The notes under the pieces are model-generated. The model was not told the DNA's origin, made no database searches, and saw nothing but the letters and a program-made list of their open reading frames with translations. Shown here in pieces: positions 61,790 through 64,000 of a DNA stretch of 64,000 nt (its first letter is position 1; each line of letters starts with the position of its first letter). Origin of the DNA: Rana temporaria (Eukaryota; Chordata; Amphibia; Anura; Ranidae). The translations under genes were made by a program, and so were the position numbers. The stretch lies in NCBI RefSeq assembly GCF_905171775.1, contig NC_053497.1:101301157-101365156 (forward strand), read 5' to 3'.

Positions 61790-63060
61790 AGGGTGATAGG
61801 ATGCCAGAGGTGGGGGTAGAGAGGGATAATGGGGATGTTGATGACAATGAGTGGGGTGGTAGGATGTCAGCAGAAGGGGATCATAATGACACTGGGTGGG
61901 GTTGTAGGAAGCTGGCAGTGGGGTACAGAGGGGATGAAAATTATGATGATTGGGGTAGGGTGGTTGGGTGCTAAAGCTTGGATACTGTACAGGGGGATGA
62001 TGGGAATGTTGATGACCAGGGGCAAGGTGGTAGAATGTCAGAGGTAGAGTATGGGGATGATGATGATAGTGGGTGGAGTGGTAGGAAGCTGGAAATGGGA
62101 TACAGGTGGGATGATGACGGGGGTGGGGTGGTAGGAAGCTGGAAGTGGGGTACAGGCAGATGAAGAGGACAGGGGGTGGGGTGGAAGTAAGCTGGCAGAG
62201 GGGTACAGGGGGTGGGGTGGTAGGAAGCAGGCAGAGGGGTGCATGGGGGGAGGAAGATGACAGGGGGTTGGGTTGTAGGATGCCAGGCACAGGGTAATAA
62301 GATGATGATGATGGAGATGATGGTGACAGGCGATGGGGTGGTGGGATACCAGGCACGGGGGGATTATGATGAGGATTGAGATGATGGTGACAGGAGGTGG
62401 GGTGGTGGGATGCCAGGCACAGGGGGATTAAGATGAGGTTGGAGATGATGGTGACAGGCGGTGGGGTGGTGGAATGCCAGGAACAGGGGAATTATGATGA
62501 GGATGGAGATGATGGTGAGAGGCAGTGGGGTGGTGGAATGCCAGGCACAGGTGGATTATGAGGATGGAGAAGATGGAGACAGGCGGTGGGATGCCAGGAA
62601 CAGGGGGATTATGATGAGGATGGAGATGATGGTGACAGGCGATGGGGTGGTGGGATACCAGGCACGGGGGGATTATGATGAGGATGGAGATGATGGTGAC
62701 AGGAGGTGGGGTGGTGGGATGCCAGGCACAGGGGGATTAAGATTAGGTTGGAGATGATGGTGACAGGCGGTGGGGTGGTGGAATGCCAGGAACAGGGGAA
62801 TTATGATGAGGATGGAGATGATGGTGAGAGGCAGTGGGGTGGTGGAATGGCAGGCACAGGTGGATTATGAGGATGGAGAAGATGGAGACAGGCGGTGGGA
62901 TGCCAGGAACAGGGGGATTATGATGAGGATGGAGATGATGGTGACAGGCGGTGGGGTGGTGGGATGCCAGGCACAAGGGGATTATGATGAGGATGGAGAT
63001 GATGGTGACAGGCGGTGGTAGGTAGAAGGCCAGGCACAGGAGGATTTGCTTGGGATGCTG
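61790..63060. repeat. GGTGGGATGCCAGGCACAGG minisatellite with higher-order repeat
   Basis: Units of about 60-80 bp with GATGATGGTGACAGGCGGTG and GGGGTGGTGGGATGCCAGGC. From 62461 a 309-bp higher-order unit is seen: the block starting GTGGGGTGGTGGAATGCCAG at 62461 recurs at 62770 with the same internal variants (TGAGAGGCAGTGG, GAAGATGGAGACAGG). Units before 62240 are more diverged. Both-strand open frames are products of the repeat. Confidence 0.88.
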
Positions 63061-63590
63061 TCACTGACAGTGTTGGGCAGCAGGACTAAGCACCGTCATG
63101 CAATACCTTGAGGCCCTAATAGACTGGCTCCTCGATGATTGCCAGGCGGCAGCGCCATCTCTGGCAGGTCCATCTTGGAAATTAGATCAGGAAGGAGATA
63201 ATGGTGACAGGCGGTGGGGTGGTGGAATGCCAGGCACAGATATGAGGATGGAGATGATGGTAACAGCTCTGGCAGGTCCATCTTGGAAATGAGATCAGGA
63301 AGCTGCTGTCATCCGAGCTCTGCACATGGCAGAGATCCACGGAGCATGGCAGAAGAGGAGGAGCCGGGGAAGGGGAGTACATAGAGCCATCCACTGACCC
63401 TGGGACCTCGGGCAGTGCTCAGACAGCAGTCCCTGGCCAGCGAAAACTAGTTGCAGGCACCGCAGGTCCCATGTTAAGGACATCTGGGACATTCCCACTG
63501 CTACACACACATTGGGCAGATTAGGCGGTCGTGAATTCTTTCCTCAGTTTAGGCCGATATGTATTCTTCTACATATTTTTGGTAATAAAA
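63061..63590. other. Unassigned DNA with two minisatellite-like patches
   Basis: GCTCTGGCAGGTCCATCTTGGAAATKAGATCAGGAAG-like blocks occur at 63161 and 63267 (about 107 bp apart) with a minisatellite fragment between them. No gene recognised. Confidence 0.4.
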
Positions 63591-63599
63591 AACGCAAAA

Positions 63600-64000
63600 T
63601 GCATATATTGATTGGTTTGCGCAAAAGTTATAGCGTAAGTCGTCCGTGAATAGGGCTGGACGTAATTTACGTCCACGTCAAAACCAATACGTCCTTGCGG
63701 CGTACTTTGCCGCAATGCACACTGGGATATGTACACGGACGGCGCATGCGCCGTTCGTAAAAAACATCAATCACGTCGGGTCACAGTTAATATGCATAAA
63801 ACACGCCCCCCACATCCTCATTTGAATTAGGCGTGCTTACGCCGGCCTATTCACGCTACGCCGCCGTAACTTAGGAGGCAAGTACTTTGTGAATACAGTA
63901 CTTGCCTCTCTGACTTACGGCGGCGTAGTGCAAATACGCTACGCTACGCCGCCGCAAAGATGCGCGCCCCAGCTAATAGAGTAACTACCTGAAATTTGTC
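63600..64000 (-). mobile_element. GC-rich MITE, copy 2 (cut by the window end)
   Basis: Reverse orientation relative to 46965-47345; shared blocks GCCTAATTCAAATGAGGATG (minus, about 63815-63834), CAGCCCTATTCACGGACGAC (minus, about 63637-63656) and GCGGCGGCGTAGCGTA near 63935-63955. An internal hairpin, AGGCAAGTACTTTGTGAATACAGTACTTGCCT, lies at 63876-63907. The outer end continues beyond the window. Confidence 0.6.

Noticed and set aside
61658..62356. 232-codon minus-strand Pro/His/Ser-rich frame
   Set aside because: Low-complexity translation of a minisatellite; frames are open on both strands.

Overview
The window is vertebrate nuclear DNA, most likely from a frog. The reasons are the mixture of DIRS-type retrotransposons, L1/Tx1-like LINEs, ZBED-type hAT transposons with 8-bp target duplications, TTAA-flanked MITEs and palindromic MITE families, a mixture I associate with anuran genomes. 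The species assignment is inference. I found no bacterial-style operons and no clear host gene. Nearly all coding potential belongs to mobile elements, and most of it is broken.

Layout. 1-3.5 kb: unassigned DNA, an 18-bp minisatellite, a fold-back repeat and a SINE. 3.5-16.7 kb: a decayed DIRS element split twice. One split is a palindrome of two inverted LTRs with a 5-bp target duplication. The other is an 8.7-kb hAT element (hAT1), itself hit by a 5'-truncated L1. The 3' half of hAT1 plus flanking DNA is then duplicated in tandem (3,893-bp unit; 13318-17210 and 17211-21103). 21.3-42.6 kb: three copies of one TTAA-flanked MITE-like family. One holds a minus-strand DIRS (DIRS2) and a palindromic MITE, which itself holds a hAT MITE. 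Another holds a 12.9-kb hAT (hAT2). hAT2 carries a minus-strand transposase gene and, convergent with it, a four-exon gene for a Myb/SANT-like protein with matching splice phases and a poly(A) signal. 42.6-48 kb: MITEs, a solo LTR and degenerate repeats. 48.1-55.3 kb: an apparently full-length L1/Tx1-like LINE with both ORFs open, a poly(A) tail and an 11-bp target duplication. 56.6-61.3 kb: a third hAT (hAT3) inserted in a 48-bp minisatellite. 61.8-63.1 kb: a higher-order minisatellite. 63.6-64 kb: a GC-rich MITE.

How the parts work together. The LINE could supply its own mobilisation and that of poly(A)-tailed passengers such as the SINE at 31.3 kb. The three hATs share a transposase architecture (acidic leader with a W-x-P motif, BED finger, split RNase-H-like core, SER-x-FS C-terminus), but each copy here is broken. 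The best candidate for something new is the two-gene organisation of hAT2. The inverted-LTR palindrome with a His-tRNA-like primer site is the best candidate for an unusual integration product. Coordinates of repeat edges are by eye and may be off by a few bases unless a target duplication is given.
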